From Panulirus ornatus (lineage: Eukaryota > Arthropoda > Malacostraca > Decapoda > Palinuridae), in NCBI RefSeq assembly GCF_036320965.1, contig NC_092270.1, forward strand, positions 18,809,440 through 18,873,439: a stretch of 64,000 bases of DNA, written 5' to 3'. The translations under genes were made by a program, and so were the position numbers. Positions 24,142-35,703 of this stretch are shown piece after piece. Numbering within the stretch: position 1 is the first letter of the stretch; each line of letters starts with the position of its first letter. The notes under the pieces are model-generated. The model was not told the DNA's origin. It did no database searches and saw only the letters and a list, made by a program, of their open reading frames with translations.

Positions 24142-24599
24142 CTGGAAAGAAGAAAAAGCAGAGATTACATTTCTTCAAAGGAATATTTTTGGAAAAAATT
24201 AACTTATACTTTCCATCAATTGAGTAGAAACCTTCCAAATGAGGATATCAATTAAGTCAAGGTCCCAGGATGACAGCATCCATACCTCCATGTACATACA
24301 CAAGCATGCACAGAAACGTAAAAAAAATCCCTCCCTGAACAGTAAAAATAGCTTATAATAATCACATGCATGTCCATATAAACATTCTAGCATGCAGGGA
24401 AACATGAGAGCAAAACTCTCATCCCATGACACAAAACCTTCAACTTCTTTAACTAACATGGCAATGTCATCAGTAAACAATTTGCTAACAGAAGCAAGGA
24501 AAGAGCAACCAGAGGTCATACCAAGAATATTAGTAAGAACCTTTTTACAAACGATATCTATCTATCTATATCTCTGATGCCTGTTCCCTCCAGAAACAC

Positions 24600-24950
24600 C
24601 CATTAATGCAGTGGCCATGGCATAGGAATCTTCACTTATTACTGTCCGTATATGCATCCCTCACAGACTCCATTCCATGCATTCTTCCACCACTGCACTC
24701 CGTCCAGTATTCTTCCCTCTATTTCCCCATGTCACAGGTGGTCTTCCTCTCAAACCAACCTCTTTCATTGTACAATCATACATTTCCCTTGTAAACTCTG
24801 TCTTATTCGTTTTACATGCCCAAACCACCTCAAAGTTTTGCATTGCATCCACTCAACCATACAACAATTCATTCCCTTTGCATTCTCTGCTTTACCACAT
24901 CTCTCATACACCTCCTCCCCTTCTTCATTCCATCTAGCCATCTAGAAAAG
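24600..24950 (-). mobile_element. LINE C-terminal fragment R12 of a different subfamily
   Basis: Minus strand reads MQCKTLRWFGHVKRI, FTREMYDCTMKEVGLRGRPP and ECMEWSL across frame changes. The block WFGHV...RGRPP has the family layout, but the residues differ clearly from the abundant family. Confidence 0.6.
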
Positions 24951-25079
24951 ATTTAAAAAGAAGATACTGATGAATGCGATAATCTGTCATAAAACTGTGA
25001 ATGCAGTATACAATCTTTCAAAAAGATGTATGGTAATAAAGAAAGTAAAAGAGTTGGGTTAGGTTAGGTTATATCATTT

Positions 25080-25148
25080 GATAATACTTGATTGCTGTTT
25101 CCTGCGACAACAAGGTAAAGCCAGGGATCAGATGAAGAATGGCCCATG

Positions 25149-25178
<30 letters not shown>
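25080..25178 (-). repeat. type C tail fragment plus (CA)n(TA)n
   Basis: ACTTGATTGCTGTTTCCTGC, GATGAAGAATGGCCC, then CA and TA repeats that lead directly into LINE R13. Confidence 0.6.
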
Positions 25179-25179
<1 letters not shown>

Positions 25180-26157
25180 GAAGTCTGTTGGGGATGAGAG
25201 AGCTTGGGAAGTGAGTCAGTTGTTGTTCGCTGATGATACAGCGCTGGTGGCTGATTCATGTGAGAAACTGCAGAAGCTGGTGACTGAGTTTGGTAAAGTG
25301 TGTGGAAGAAGAAAGTTAAGAGTAAATGTGAATAAGAGCAAGGTTATTAGGTACAGTAGGGTTGAGGGTCAAGTCAATTGGGAGGTGAGTTTGAATGGAG
25401 AAAAACTGGAGGAAGTGAAGTGTTTTAGATATCTGGGAGTGGATCTGGCAGTGGATGGAAACATGGAAGCGGAAGTGGATCATAGGGTGGGGGAGGGGGC
25501 AAAAATTCTGGGGGCCTTGAAGAATGTGTGGAAGTCGAGAACATTATCTCGGAAAGCAAAAATGGGTATGTTTGAAGGAATAGTGGTTCCAACAATGTTG
25601 TATGGTTGCGAGGCGTGGGCTATGGATAGAGTTGTGCGCAGGAGGATGGATGTGCTGGAAATGAGATGTTTGAGGACAATGTGTGGTGTGAGGTGGTTTG
25701 ATCGAGTGAGTAACGTAAGGGTAAGAGAGATTTGTGGAAATAAAAAGAGCGTGGTTGAGAGAGCAGAAGAGGGTGTTTTGAAGTGGTTTGGGCACATGGA
25801 GAGAATGAGTGAGGAAAGATTGACCAAGAGGATATATGTGTCGGAGGTGGAGGGAACGAGGAGAAGAGGGAGACCAAATTGGAGGTGGAAAGATGGAGTG
25901 AAAAAGATTTTGTGTGATCGGGGCCTGAACATGCAGGAGGGTGAAAGGAGGGCAAGGAATAGAGTGAATTGGAGCGATGTGGTATACCGGGGTTGAAGTG
26001 CTGTCAGTGGATTGAATCAAGGCATGTGAAGCGTCTGGGGTAAACCATGGAAAGCTGTGTAGGTATGTATATTTGCGTGTGTGGACGTATGTATATACAT
26101 GTGTATGGGGGGGGGTTGGGCCATTTCTTTCGTCTGTTTCCTTGCGCTACCTCGCAA
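25179..26157 (+). mobile_element. RTE-type LINE copy R13, short tail
   Basis: Starts in the middle of the RT directly after (TA)n, at MKSVGDERAWEVSQLLFADD. It is open to the stop at 25,996: FADDTALVADSCEKLQKLV, RYLGVDLAVDGNMEAEVDHR, KWFGHMERMSEERLTKRIYV, RRRGRPNWRWKDGV. Its short tail breaks off at 26,157 within GCGCTACCTCGCAAA and continues as SINE-B. It forms an inverted pair with R14. Confidence 0.92.
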
Positions 26158-26259
26158 AAGAAGGAACAGAGAAGGGGGCCAGGTGAGGATATTCCCTCAA
26201 AGGCCCAGTCCTCTGTTCTTAACGCTACCTCGCTATCGCGGGAAATGGCGAATAGTATG

Positions 26260-26277
<18 letters not shown>
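26158..26277 (+). repeat. SINE-B, 3' half
   Basis: AGAAGGAACAGAGAAGGGGG, CAAAGGCCCAGTCCTCTG, TTAACGCTACCTCGC, GGGAAATGGCGAATAGTATG and an A-run. The 5' half is missing; it is fused to the tail of R13. Confidence 0.85.

Positions 26278-26317
<40 letters not shown>
26278..26317. repeat. (TA)n tract
   Basis: About 20 AT units between SINE-B and the tail of R14; centre of the R13/R14 inverted pair. Confidence 0.95.
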
Positions 26318-26319
<2 letters not shown>

Positions 26320-28354
26320 TTTTGCTTTGTCGCTGTCTCCCGCGTTTGCGAGGTAGCGCAAGGAAACAGAGGAGAGAAATGGCCCAACCCACCCCCATAC
26401 ACATGTATATACATACGTCCACACACGCAAATATACATACCTACACAGCTTTCCATGGTTTACCCCAGACACTTCACATGCCTTGATTCAATCCACTGAC
26501 AGCACGTCAACCCCGGTATACCACATCGCTCCAATTCACTCTATTCCTTGCCCTCCTTTCACCCTCCTGCATGTTCAGGCCCCGATCACACAAAATCTTT
26601 TTCACTCCATCTTTCCACCTCCAATTTGGTCTCCCTCTTCTCCTCGTTCCCTCCACCTCCGACACACATATACTCTTGGTCAATCTTTCCTCACTCATTC
26701 TCTCCATGTGACCAAACCATTTCAAAACACCCTCTTCTGCTCTCTCAACCACGCTCTTTTTATTTCCACACATCTCTCTTACCCTTACGTTACTTACTCG
26801 ATCAAACCACCTCACACCACACATTGTCCTCAAACATCTCATTTCTAGCACATCCATCCTCCTGCGCACAACTCTATCCATAGTCCACGCCTCGCAACCA
26901 TACAACATTGTTGGAACCACTATTCCTTCAAACATACCCATTTTTGCTTTCCGAGATAATGTTCTCAACTTCCACACATTCTTCAAGGCTCCCAGAATTT
27001 TCGCCCCCTCCCCCACCCTATGTTCCACTTCCGCTTCCATGTTTCCATCCGCTGCCAGATCCACTCCCAGATATCTAAAACACTTCACTTCCTCCAGTTT
27101 TTCTCCATTCAAACTCACCTCCCAATTGACTTGACCCTCAACCCTACTGTACCTAATAACCTTGCTCTTATTCACATTTACTCTTAACTTTCTTCTTTCA
27201 CACACTTTACCAAACTCAGTCACCAGCTTCTGCAGTTTCTCACATGAATCAGCCACCAGCGCTGTATCATCAACGAACAACAACTGACTCACTTCCCAAG
27301 CTCTCTCATCCCCAACAGACTTCATCCTTGCCCCTCTTTCCAAAACTCTTGCATTCACCTCCCTAACAACCCCATCCATAAACAAATTAAACAACCATGG
27401 AGACATCACACACCCCTGCCGCAAACCTACATTCACTGAGAACCAATCACTTTCCTCTCTTCCTACACGTACACATGCCTTACATCCTCGATAAAAACTT
27501 TTCACTGCTTCTAACAACTTGCCTCCCACAACATATATTCTTAATACCTTCCACAGAGCATCTCTATCAACTCTATCATATGCCTTCTCAAGATCCATAA
27601 ATGCTACATACAAATCCATTTGCTTTTCTCTAAGTATTTCTCACATACATTCTTCAAAGCAAACACCTGATCCACACATCCTCTACCACTTCTGAAACCA
27701 CACTGCTCTTCCCCAATCTGATGCTCTGTACATGCCTTCACCCTCTCAATTAATACCCTCCCATACAATTTGCCAGGAATACTCAACAAACTTATACCTC
27801 TGTAATTTGAGCACTCACTCTTATCCCCTTTGCCTTTGTACAATGGCACTATGCACGCATTCCGCCAATCCTCAGGCACCTCACCATGAGTCATACATAC
27901 ATTAAATAACCTTACCAACCAGTCAACAATACAGTCACCCCCTTTTTTAATAAATTCCACTGCAATACCATCCAAACCTGCTGCCTTGCCGGCTTTCATC
28001 TTCCGCAAAGCTTTTACTACCTCTTCTCTGTTTACCAAATCATTTTCCCTAACCCTTGCACTTTGCACACCACCTCGACCAAAACACCCTATATCTGCCA
28101 CTCTATCATCAAACACATTCAACAAACCTTCAAAATACTCACTCCATCTCCTTCTCACATCACCACTACTTGTTATCACCTCCCCATTTGCGCCCTTCAC
28201 TGAAGTTTCCATTTGCTCCCTTGTCTTACGCACTTTATTTACCTCCTTCCAGAACATCTTTTTATTCTCCCTAAAATTTAATGATACTCTCTCACCCCAA
28301 CTCTCATTTGCCCTTTTTTTCACCTCTTGCACCTTTCTCTTGACCTCCTGTCTC

Positions 28355-28358
<4 letters not shown>
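26317..28358 (-). mobile_element. RTE-type LINE copy R14, short tail
   Basis: 2.04 kb. Minus strand: the 5' end abuts (TA)n at KRQEVKRKVQEVKKRANESW. RT blocks follow: REQMETSVKGANGEV, AGKAAGLDGIAVEFIKKGGD, VPEDWRNACIVPLYKG, CSNYRGISLLSIPGKLYGRV, CGFRSGRGCVDQVFALKNV. A 2-bp insertion near 27,620 then shifts the frame. The second frame holds LEKAYDRVDRDALWKVL, GLRQGCVMSPWLFNLFMDG, and a damaged catalytic box LLFVDDTALV (FADD to FVDD), then the C-terminal domain. Probably inactive. Confidence 0.94.

Positions 28359-28428
<70 letters not shown>
28359..28428. repeat. (TA)n tract at the 5' end of R14
   Basis: About 35 TA units. Confidence 0.97.
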
Positions 28429-28432
<4 letters not shown>

Positions 28433-29225
28433 TTCTTGTATTTCAATTCTTAAATAAGAAACAGAATAAGAAATTACGCGGGGAGTGCTCATTCCCCTCC
28501 TTTATTCTTTTCTTTTACTCAGTTTTTATGCAGCAATTATATGTTAGCTAATGTTCTGATTAGGAAGCCAGTTGCTGTACCTTAAGAGAATTCATAACAT
28601 GAAAACTCTACCTCTAATCAATCACCTAGACTCATTCTGTAAGCACCTCATCTATCTTGGGCATGTAAGCTTTAGAGGCCTCGAAAGATGCTTTCATGAA
28701 AAAGTAAATGATAGTCATTTAGGTTTCACACACTTAATTCTGTAAACTGGAAAACACAATACTAATTTTCTCTCCAGCTGATACTCAAATTACTGATCTT
28801 GTACTCTACCAGGCAATCCAGTTTCCTTGTCTCTCTAAATTTTCTGCAGTTCACCTCATCTTAAAGCACTTAAAATTACACATGTCTTCACCCTGAACTA
28901 TTTCTTGAAGCAGTCTAATTTCCAGTACACCTTCTACATGACCCACCTTTTTCTTCTTCATCTAAATAGTCTTGTTTTTTATCTCACCCAATTTCTCTCT
29001 TTTTTCTGGTTTCCTTGGGTAGCATCCCCTCCCTTTGAGTTTCTAAGTGATGTCAATACAAGAAAATACCAGTCCAAAAGCAATATATGTTTGAGAACTA
29101 CCTTTGGCATACGAATACACACCATAAATGTAAGCCAAAACATATATGCCTGTTCAGTGTTCATTCCAGTTCAAGACTGCATGAATATTAAAACTAAAAT
29201 AAAAAAAATCATACTGAAAATGATA
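28429..29225. other. talin intron G-H, nothing recognised
   Basis: AT-rich without coding signal. Confidence 0.5.
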
Positions 29226-29227
29226 GT

Positions 29228-29620
29228 AGTTGGTAGGCAGCCACCGATCTGGGGGTATATTAACAGTACTACCCGCCTGGTTACAAGCTGCACTACTCTG
29301 ACCCAAGTAGCTGTCCTTTCTTTCTATAGAATGCTGGCATTCTGTCCAAAAACATACAATCTCTGTTTGTCACACATAACACTTAACAACACTTAACTCT
29401 CACGATGCATTCTTTGTAACTAGATTTTCCTGTGGTGACTAGCCCTGCCTTTTTGCCAATATGGCAAAAGCAATAAATTGTAGAAGTAGGTAGCAACAGT
29501 GAATAGGTACATTAAGTATAAGCAGTAGGTAAGAACATTAGGTGGGAGCGTTAGGTGTAAGTAGTAGGTTGGAGCATTAGGTAGACACGTTAGGTACAAA
29601 CACCAGCTATGAGCCTCTGA
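29228..29620 (+). repeat. dispersed repeat with internal degenerate minisatellite
   Basis: Opens AGTTGGTAGGCAGCCACCGA and ACAGTACTACCCGCCTGG. Variants of GAACATTAGGTGGGAGCG and GTAAGTAGTAGGTTGGAGC run at 29,470-29,605. Same family as 21,606-21,935. It ends about 90 bp from exon G. Confidence 0.6.
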
Positions 29621-29708
29621 AATGTTATGTTAAATGTTAAATGAAGTGACATTAGAGCATTGGTATTTTCTGTGGATGAGTATGGCTGATACTATCAGTA
29701 AATCTCAC

Positions 29709-29851
29709 CTGGAGCGCAATCGACTTGCCACTTCAACGTTTGTAGTCTGACGGATAGCACCAGCTGAGTCAGAGGAGAGGGCACCATACTGATGAGAAAC
29801 ACTGGCCCCTAAATTACCAAGTTGAGAAGCATCTGTCGTAGCCTTGCCAAC
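29709..29851 (-). CDS. rhea: talin exon G (R10)
   Basis: 143 bp, phase 0 entry, leaving AG of Ser. It reads VGKATTDASQLGNLGASVSH, QYGALSSDSAGAI and TTNVEVASRLRS, corresponding to the R10 stretch between the SNTSPEELG and GSHIKHR helices of vertebrate talin. Here it is less conserved in sequence but alike in length and helix pattern. Acceptor TGTTTTAG and donor GTGAGAT are visible. Confidence 0.93.
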
Positions 29852-30484
29852 CTAAAACAATATTTCATTTACATTATGAAAGAACAGAGTTAATAAAGAA
29901 TGACATTCAAATAAATTTTCACTAGCAATTTAGTTACAATTATTGAGAGAAAGCATTATCTGGTTTAGTTTTAATAACCAAGAAGGGAAACATAAAAGAC
30001 TATGAAATAAAAAAATGATCACCTTTCACCATAATACACTAGCTTGAGTATCAGATGATGCATGGAAGAAAAATGAGACAAATGCACAAAAAGGTATTTT
30101 CCAGGTCTTCCATAAATCTTATCCAGGTCCTTTTCTAATCTTCTGAAGTTTCTCAGATCTTCCATAGGACTTCCCAAGTCCTCCCACACCTTCCTCAGTT
30201 TGTTCGAAGGTGTTCCCCATATCCTCCCTGAGTCCTCTCCATCTATTGCCCAGGCATGTTTTAAAAGGTATGCTGAGTACTGAAAAAGCTCTACAGTACT
30301 ACCATCCTGCATTTGACTTAAAGTATGTATGGAATTATTTCAAGGTTGCCCTGGTGGCTTCAAAATAGCCTTCAAGATCAATGCACAGTAGTTTCAAACC
30401 TTGCCCAGAGTCAGGAGTACCTACATACAAAAATTTGGGGCATCTAGGTGCTATGGTCTGACCATGAAAGAGTAGCACACTTGT
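29852..30484. other. talin intron F-G next to exon G acceptor, nothing recognised
   Basis: AT-rich. A 97-codon open stretch at 30,312-30,019 shows no domain. Confidence 0.5.
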
Positions 30485-30498
30485 AATAAAAATATTCA

Positions 30499-32142
30499 TT
30501 TTTGTTTATTTTGCTTTGTCGCTGTCTCCCGCATTAGCGAGGTAGCCAAAGGAAACAGACGAAAGAATGGCCCAACCCACCTACATACACATGTATGTAC
30601 ATACACGTCTACACACACAGATATGCATACCTATACATCTCAACGCATACATATATATACACACACAGACATAAACATATATACACATGTACATAATTCA
30701 TACAGTCTGCCTTTATTCATTCCCATCGCCATCCCGCCACACATGAAATAACAACCCCCTCCCCCAAAACGTAAGTGAGGTAGTGCTAGAAAAAGACAAC
30801 AAAGGCCACTTTCGTTCACACTCAGTCTCTAGCTGTCATGTAATAATGCACCGAAACCACAGCTCCCTTTACACATCCAGGCCCCACAACTTTCCATGGT
30901 TTACCCCAGACGCTTCACATGCCCTGGTTCAATCCATTGACAGCACGTCGGCCCCGATATACCACATCGTTCCAATTCACTCTATTCCTTGCATGCCTTT
31001 CACCCTCTTGTATGTTCAGGCCCCGATCACTCAAAATCTTTTTCACTCCATGTTTCCACCTCCAATTTGGTCTCCCACTTCTCCTCGTTTCCTCCACCTC
31101 TGACACATATATCCTCTTGGTCAATCTTTCCTCATTCATTCTCTCCATGTGACCAAACCATTTCAAAACACCCTCTTCTGCTCTCTCAACCACACTCTTT
31201 TTATTACCAAACATCTCTCTTACCCTATTATTACTTACTCGATCAAACCACCTCACACCACATATTGTCCTCAAACATCTCATTTCCAGCACATCCACCC
31301 TCCTCCGCACAACTCTATCTATAGCCAACGCCTCGCAACCATATAACACTGTTGGAACCACTATTCCTTCAAACATACCCAATTTTGCTTTCAGAGATAA
31401 TGTTCTCGACTTCCACACATTCTTCAAGGCTCCCACAACTTTCACCCCCTCCCCCACCCTATGATTCACTTCCACTTCCATGGTTCCATCCGCTGACAAA
31501 TCCATCCCCAGATATCTAAAACTCTTCACTTCCTCCAGTTTTTCTCCATTCAAACTTACCTCCCAATTGACTTTTCCCTCAACCCTACTGTACCTAATAA
31601 TTACCTTGCTCTTATTCACATTTACTCTTAACTTTCTTCTTTCACACACTTTACCAAACTCAGTCACCAGCTTCTGCAGTTTCTCACACGAATCAGCTAC
31701 CAGCGATGTATCATCAGCAAACAACAACTGACTCACTTCCCAAGCTCTCTCATCCACAACACACTGCATACTTGCCCCCCTTTCCAAAACTCTTGCATTC
31801 ACCTCCCTAACAACCCCATCCATAAACAAATTAAACAACCATGGAGACATCACACACCCCTGCCGCAAACCTACAATCACTGAGAACCAATCACTTTCCT
31901 CTCTTCCTACAAGTACACATGCCTTCCATCCTAAATAAAAACTTTTCACTGCTTCTAACAACTTGCCTCCCACACCATATATTCTTAATACCTTCCACAG
32001 AGCATCTCTATCAACTCTATCATATGCCTTCTCCAGATCCATAAATGCTACATACAAATCCATTTGCTTTTCAAGTATTTCTCACATACATTCTTCAAAG
32101 CAAACACCTGATTCACATATCCTCTACCACTTCTGAAACCAC
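30499..32142 (-). mobile_element. RTE-type LINE copy R15, long tail, with 14-bp target-site duplication
   Basis: Bounded by a perfect 14-bp duplication AATAAAAATATTCA (30485-30498, 32143-32156). Minus strand: truncated at the GFRSGRGYVNQVFALKNV block; open frame 32,063-30,915 (382 aa) with MDLEKAYDRVDRDALWKVL, GLRQGCVMSPWLFNLFMDG, LLFADDTSLVADSCEKLQ, GMDLSADGTMEVEVNHRVGE, KWFGHMERMNEERLTKRIYV, RRSGRPNWRWKHGV. The complete long tail follows. This is the cleanest proof of where the long-tail element ends. Confidence 0.95.
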
Positions 32143-32156
32143 AATAAAAATATTCA

Positions 32157-33118
32157 GTGGATATCATTAACTAAAATCTGGATACTCAAAATGTGAACCC
32201 AACTAACAGTCAAGAGTGGTGAGTACTCTGCTTTAACAGTTTTATACAAGTTACAATCATCATACATCATTATCTAGCCATAAAGATGATTAAAAGCTTA
32301 TCAAACTTAATTATTCCTGCAATAACCGTCCATGCTTTTCTATGTGAGGAAGGAATTTCTCACTGAAAGTCTATAGCTTGATCGCAAAAACAAAACACAC
32401 CAAAATCAAACTGTTACCTACCACAATACTGGGCATCTTTAATTTCTCAACACATTACAGGTAAAATCCTACTGAGAGCATTGTTACAAAATCTCTACTG
32501 AGAAAACTGTCAACATTAACCAGAAGCATCTCCCTTTCAGCTAGGAGTTCCCCTGATCTGTGTGGTTTCTGCTTTGGTCAACAGTTTGAGAGCACAGAAA
32601 TCAAACAGAACAACCACTTCACCCTAAGTGAGCAACAGATGACTCCCTTAATAATGCTGGTGGTAATCTTATGCAAACAAATCAGAAAGTCTGTACGACG
32701 TTATCCTTAGGTACAGGAGAATGCTAAGCTGGAGTAAGAAGCAATGTTTGCTTTCTAGACAATTACCAATCCAAAAGACTAAAAGCTTGTTGACAGTCAA
32801 CCATTCCATTAGTCATTTGTACCTGTTTAAATCTTTGACAGATCTGCAATCAGACCATAATCATCATGCAGAGCAAAACTGATCAATAAACGTTTACAAA
32901 GGTTTTCTATATAATAAGAAAAAATTAAACCCATTTCTTTTATATTCTCAACCACGTCACATATATGTCAAAAAAACATAAAACCTATTCCAACAATTTT
33001 GCTAAGTGTGCTGAAGAGAAAATCCTCATATATCTCTTATATTCCCATAAAAATTTTGATAAGACTGCCAGTCACACATCTGCTTAATAATTCAACACAT
33101 TCTTTGATTAGCAAGATG
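32157..33118. other. talin intron F-G, nothing recognised
   Basis: AT-rich intron sequence. Confidence 0.5.
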
Positions 33119-33939
33119 GAAGCACTTTGGTATGAGTATGTAGAATTTTCAGTATGAAAGTACAAGAGGTGTTACTTCCAGTCATATTTCAAGCTCTTTT
33201 CCAGGGATGTTAAGAAATGTACCTCTGATGACAGTGTAGTAACAACTCTTAACAGGTTTAAAAGAAAAAGAAAAGAAAAGAGAAGACTATTCAAGTGCTT
33301 AATTCCTTCTTAAAAGAAACTTTTTAATAACACATTATTGCATTACTTTGTGTAGATAATACAGATTTTAAGTTTAGAACCTTATTGTCAGGTCTAATGT
33401 TCTGTTGTATATTATAATCTAATGTTTGTATTAATACACTGAGTTGAGTTGATCAAGTGCTTCTTTCATACCTGATTGTCATTTCCCATACTAGCGAGGT
33501 AGTGTCAGGAACAGACGAAGATGTAGCCTTTCTTTGTCTGTTCCAGGTTCTACTATGCTAGTGTGGAAAATGGCCATCAAGTATGAAATGAAAAAAAAAA
33601 AAGAGGCACTTGATCTACTCAATCTATTAACTACAAACATTAGATTATAAAATGTAACAGAACATTAGATACAACAGTAAGGTCCTACACTTATAATCTG
33701 TATCATCTACACACTGTAATGCAATAATATGTAATAATTAAGAATTCTCTTCTAAAAAGGAATTAAGTTCTTGAATACGCTTATCTTTTTTTCTTTTTAA
33801 ACTTGAGAGCTGTACTACATTGCCAACAGAGTAACAATTCTTAACATCCCTGGAAAAGAGCTTGAAATTTGACTAGAAGTAACACCTCTTGTGCTTTAAT
33901 AAAACACTAAAATTCTGCATACTTATATTACAGTGTTTT
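33119..33939. repeat. old 820-bp palindrome with 11-bp loop
   Basis: Left arm 33,119-33,520, right arm 33,532-33,939. Blocks matching in inverse order include ACAAGAGGTGTTACTTC, TCAAGCTCTTTTCCAGGGAT, ATTATTGCATTAC, and TCTAATGTTCTGTT. The arms differ at many positions, so it is old. At the centre each arm ends in a fragment of the LINE terminus (TAGCGAGGTAGTGTCAGG, GAACAGACGAAG). No open frame of note. Confidence 0.88.
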
Positions 33940-34497
33940 CTGATATGGGAATCAAAACTTAGAAGCTTCTTCTGAAACAAAACCAAACTGATAATATGAT
34001 CTTGAGAGAGATGTTAAAGAAATGGCTTGACCCTCTACCCCTTTCTTGTATTTCTCGGATCAAATTTGCATGACTAACAGGATGATTCTCATCATACATC
34101 TATCTGCAGAAGATTCTCATGTCTGTTATCCCTTAAAAGCACTCAACACTAGAGGATCAATGCAAGAAGATATAATGATAAGTGATGTCAAGTGCAATCT
34201 AAAAGAACATGTTGGTGTGGAAATTTCAAATATGGCTTCAAATGCAGCAAGATTATAAGTACTGAAGGCAATGTCAGCTTCTGATTGCTATGTGAACTAT
34301 GAAAGTGGTTCATTTACACAGTAATATTCTACAAATGCTTCCACTACATTGGGCTTCACTGGAAGCAAAGTCTATTATCATAAATGACAGATCATGAAAT
34401 TTACTGTACTTATACTATAGCTCACTTGTCAGGTGCAAGGAAACGTTCCTTTATGGGCTTAAAAGATTAGTCAATGAATTAAATATTTGTGACATAC
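33940..34497. other. talin intron F-G beside exon F donor, nothing recognised
   Basis: AT-rich. Confidence 0.5.
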
Positions 34498-34692
34498 CAT
34501 ATCCTGAGCAAGGCGAGCTATCTCTTTGGCAGCTGTGACCATACGTGTCTGATAATCAACGAAGGTATCAACTTCCTCTGATGGAGCCCCAGAATGGTCT
34601 TCAATCTGGTGCATTGCTGTAGTGATCGACTCGACTAGACCTGATACAACACCTGCTTCTGTTGCAATTGCCTCCACAGTTGATAGAAGTTC
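34498..34692 (-). CDS. rhea: talin exon F (R9/R10)
   Basis: 195 bp, 65 codons, phase 0 on both sides. It reads ELLSTVEAIATEAGVVSGLV, ESITTAMHQIED, and VDTFVDYQTRMVTAAKEIA, ending LAQDM. The FVDYQT motif is typical of talin rods. Acceptor TTTCGTAG and donor GTATGTC are visible. Exons E and F are separated by the only small intron in the window (34693-34810), which contains no mobile element. Confidence 0.96.
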
Positions 34693-34810
34693 CTACGAAA
34701 TGTGTAAGAGAATATGTTACACCTCACAGCCCACGTAAGTGTTTTCTTTTCCAAAGAATTTCTTTATTTGCAAAAAAAAATTTACATAGTGTATCTCTCA
34801 CAAAACCCAC

Positions 34811-34967
34811 CTGCAAGGTATCCTTCATTGTGTCAGCTGCATCATCAACATCAGGATGTGCATGAGTAGCTTTCGGGTTGCCACCTGCTTCCTTGGATGC
34901 ATAAACTAACTGTAGTGCACACTCTGCCACAGTCTTGGTCTGGTCCAGTAAACACATCTGTTGCTTG
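34811..34967 (-). CDS. rhea: talin exon E (R9, LLDQTKT helix)
   Basis: 157 bp; one base completes Ser, then 52 codons. It contains CLLDQTKTVAECALQLVYA and SKEAGGNP, near invariant in talins, and ends in TMKDTLQ at phase 0. Acceptor ATGATTTAG and donor GTGGGT are seen. An old LINE relic (R16) ends only 73 bp upstream of this acceptor in the gene's direction. The next intron is only 118 bp. Confidence 0.96.
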
Positions 34968-35040
34968 CTAAATCATAAGAACAAAATATTAGTTTACCCT
35001 GCAAGATTTTTTCAAGTTCAGTATTTTTTTTTTCCTTTTC

Positions 35041-35396
35041 ATACTTGATCACTATTTCCCATGTTAGCAAGGTAGCGCCAGGAACAGATGAAGAAAGGCC
35101 ACATCTGTGCACATCCATTCTCTAGCTGTCAATGTCTAATGCACCAAATCCACAGCTACCTATCCACAACCAGGCCCCCATACCTTTCCATGGCTTACCC
35201 TGGATGCTTCACATGCCATGGCTCAGTCCAATGACAGCATGTTGTCTCCTGTACATCACATCGTTCCAATTCACTCTATCCTGTGCACAACTTTGACCCT
35301 CCTGCATGTTGAGGCCTTGATTGCTCAAAATCTTTTCCAATCCATCCTTCCATCTCCAATTTGGTCTTCCCTTTCTCCTTGTTCTCTCCACTTCTG
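35041..35396 (-). mobile_element. RTE-type LINE fragment R16, old
   Basis: Type C terminus (ACTTGATCACTATTTCCC, GGTAGCGCCAGGAACAG), a compressed tail, and the coding end RRKGRPNWRWKDGLEKILS. It stops at a (TA)n placed exactly where the family has an ATATAT within the RIYVSEVEG codons. Confidence 0.8.
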
Positions 35397-35420
35397 ATAT
35401 ATATATATATATATGTATAT
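35397..35420. repeat. (TA)n tract, target of R17
   Basis: About 11 units ending ATATGTATAT, which is duplicated on the far side of R17. Confidence 0.9.
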
Positions 35421-35675
35421 TTTTTTTTTTTTTTTTTTTTTTTTATACTTTGTCGCTGTCTCCCGCGTTTGCGAGGTAGCGCAAGGAAACAGACGAAAGA
35501 AATGGCCCAACCCCCCCCCCATACACATGTACATACACACGTCCACACACGCAAATATACATACCTACACAGCTTTCCATGGTTTACCCCAGACGCTTCA
35601 CATGCCTTGATTCAATCCACTGACAGCACGTCAAACCCTGTATACCACATCGCTCCAATTCACTCTATTCCTTGC
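35421..35675 (-). mobile_element. RTE-type LINE copy R17, very short, with 10-bp duplication
   Basis: Only the short tail and the last 15 codons (NRVNWSDVVYRV-like end). T-run at 35,421-35,444. Flanked by ATATGTATAT at 35,411-35,420 and 35,676-35,685. It carries the C-run and GTACATACACACGTCC variants shared with R22 and R26. Confidence 0.85.
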
Positions 35676-35703
35676 ATATGTATATATCTTTTATTAATAT
35701 TTA

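Noticed and set aside
28359..28446. Open frames containing long Tyr-Ile runs
   Set aside because: These are translated (TA)n tracts.
30019..30312. 97-codon open frame on the minus strand in talin intron F-G
   Set aside because: No domain, no splice or start support; length is within chance for this region.
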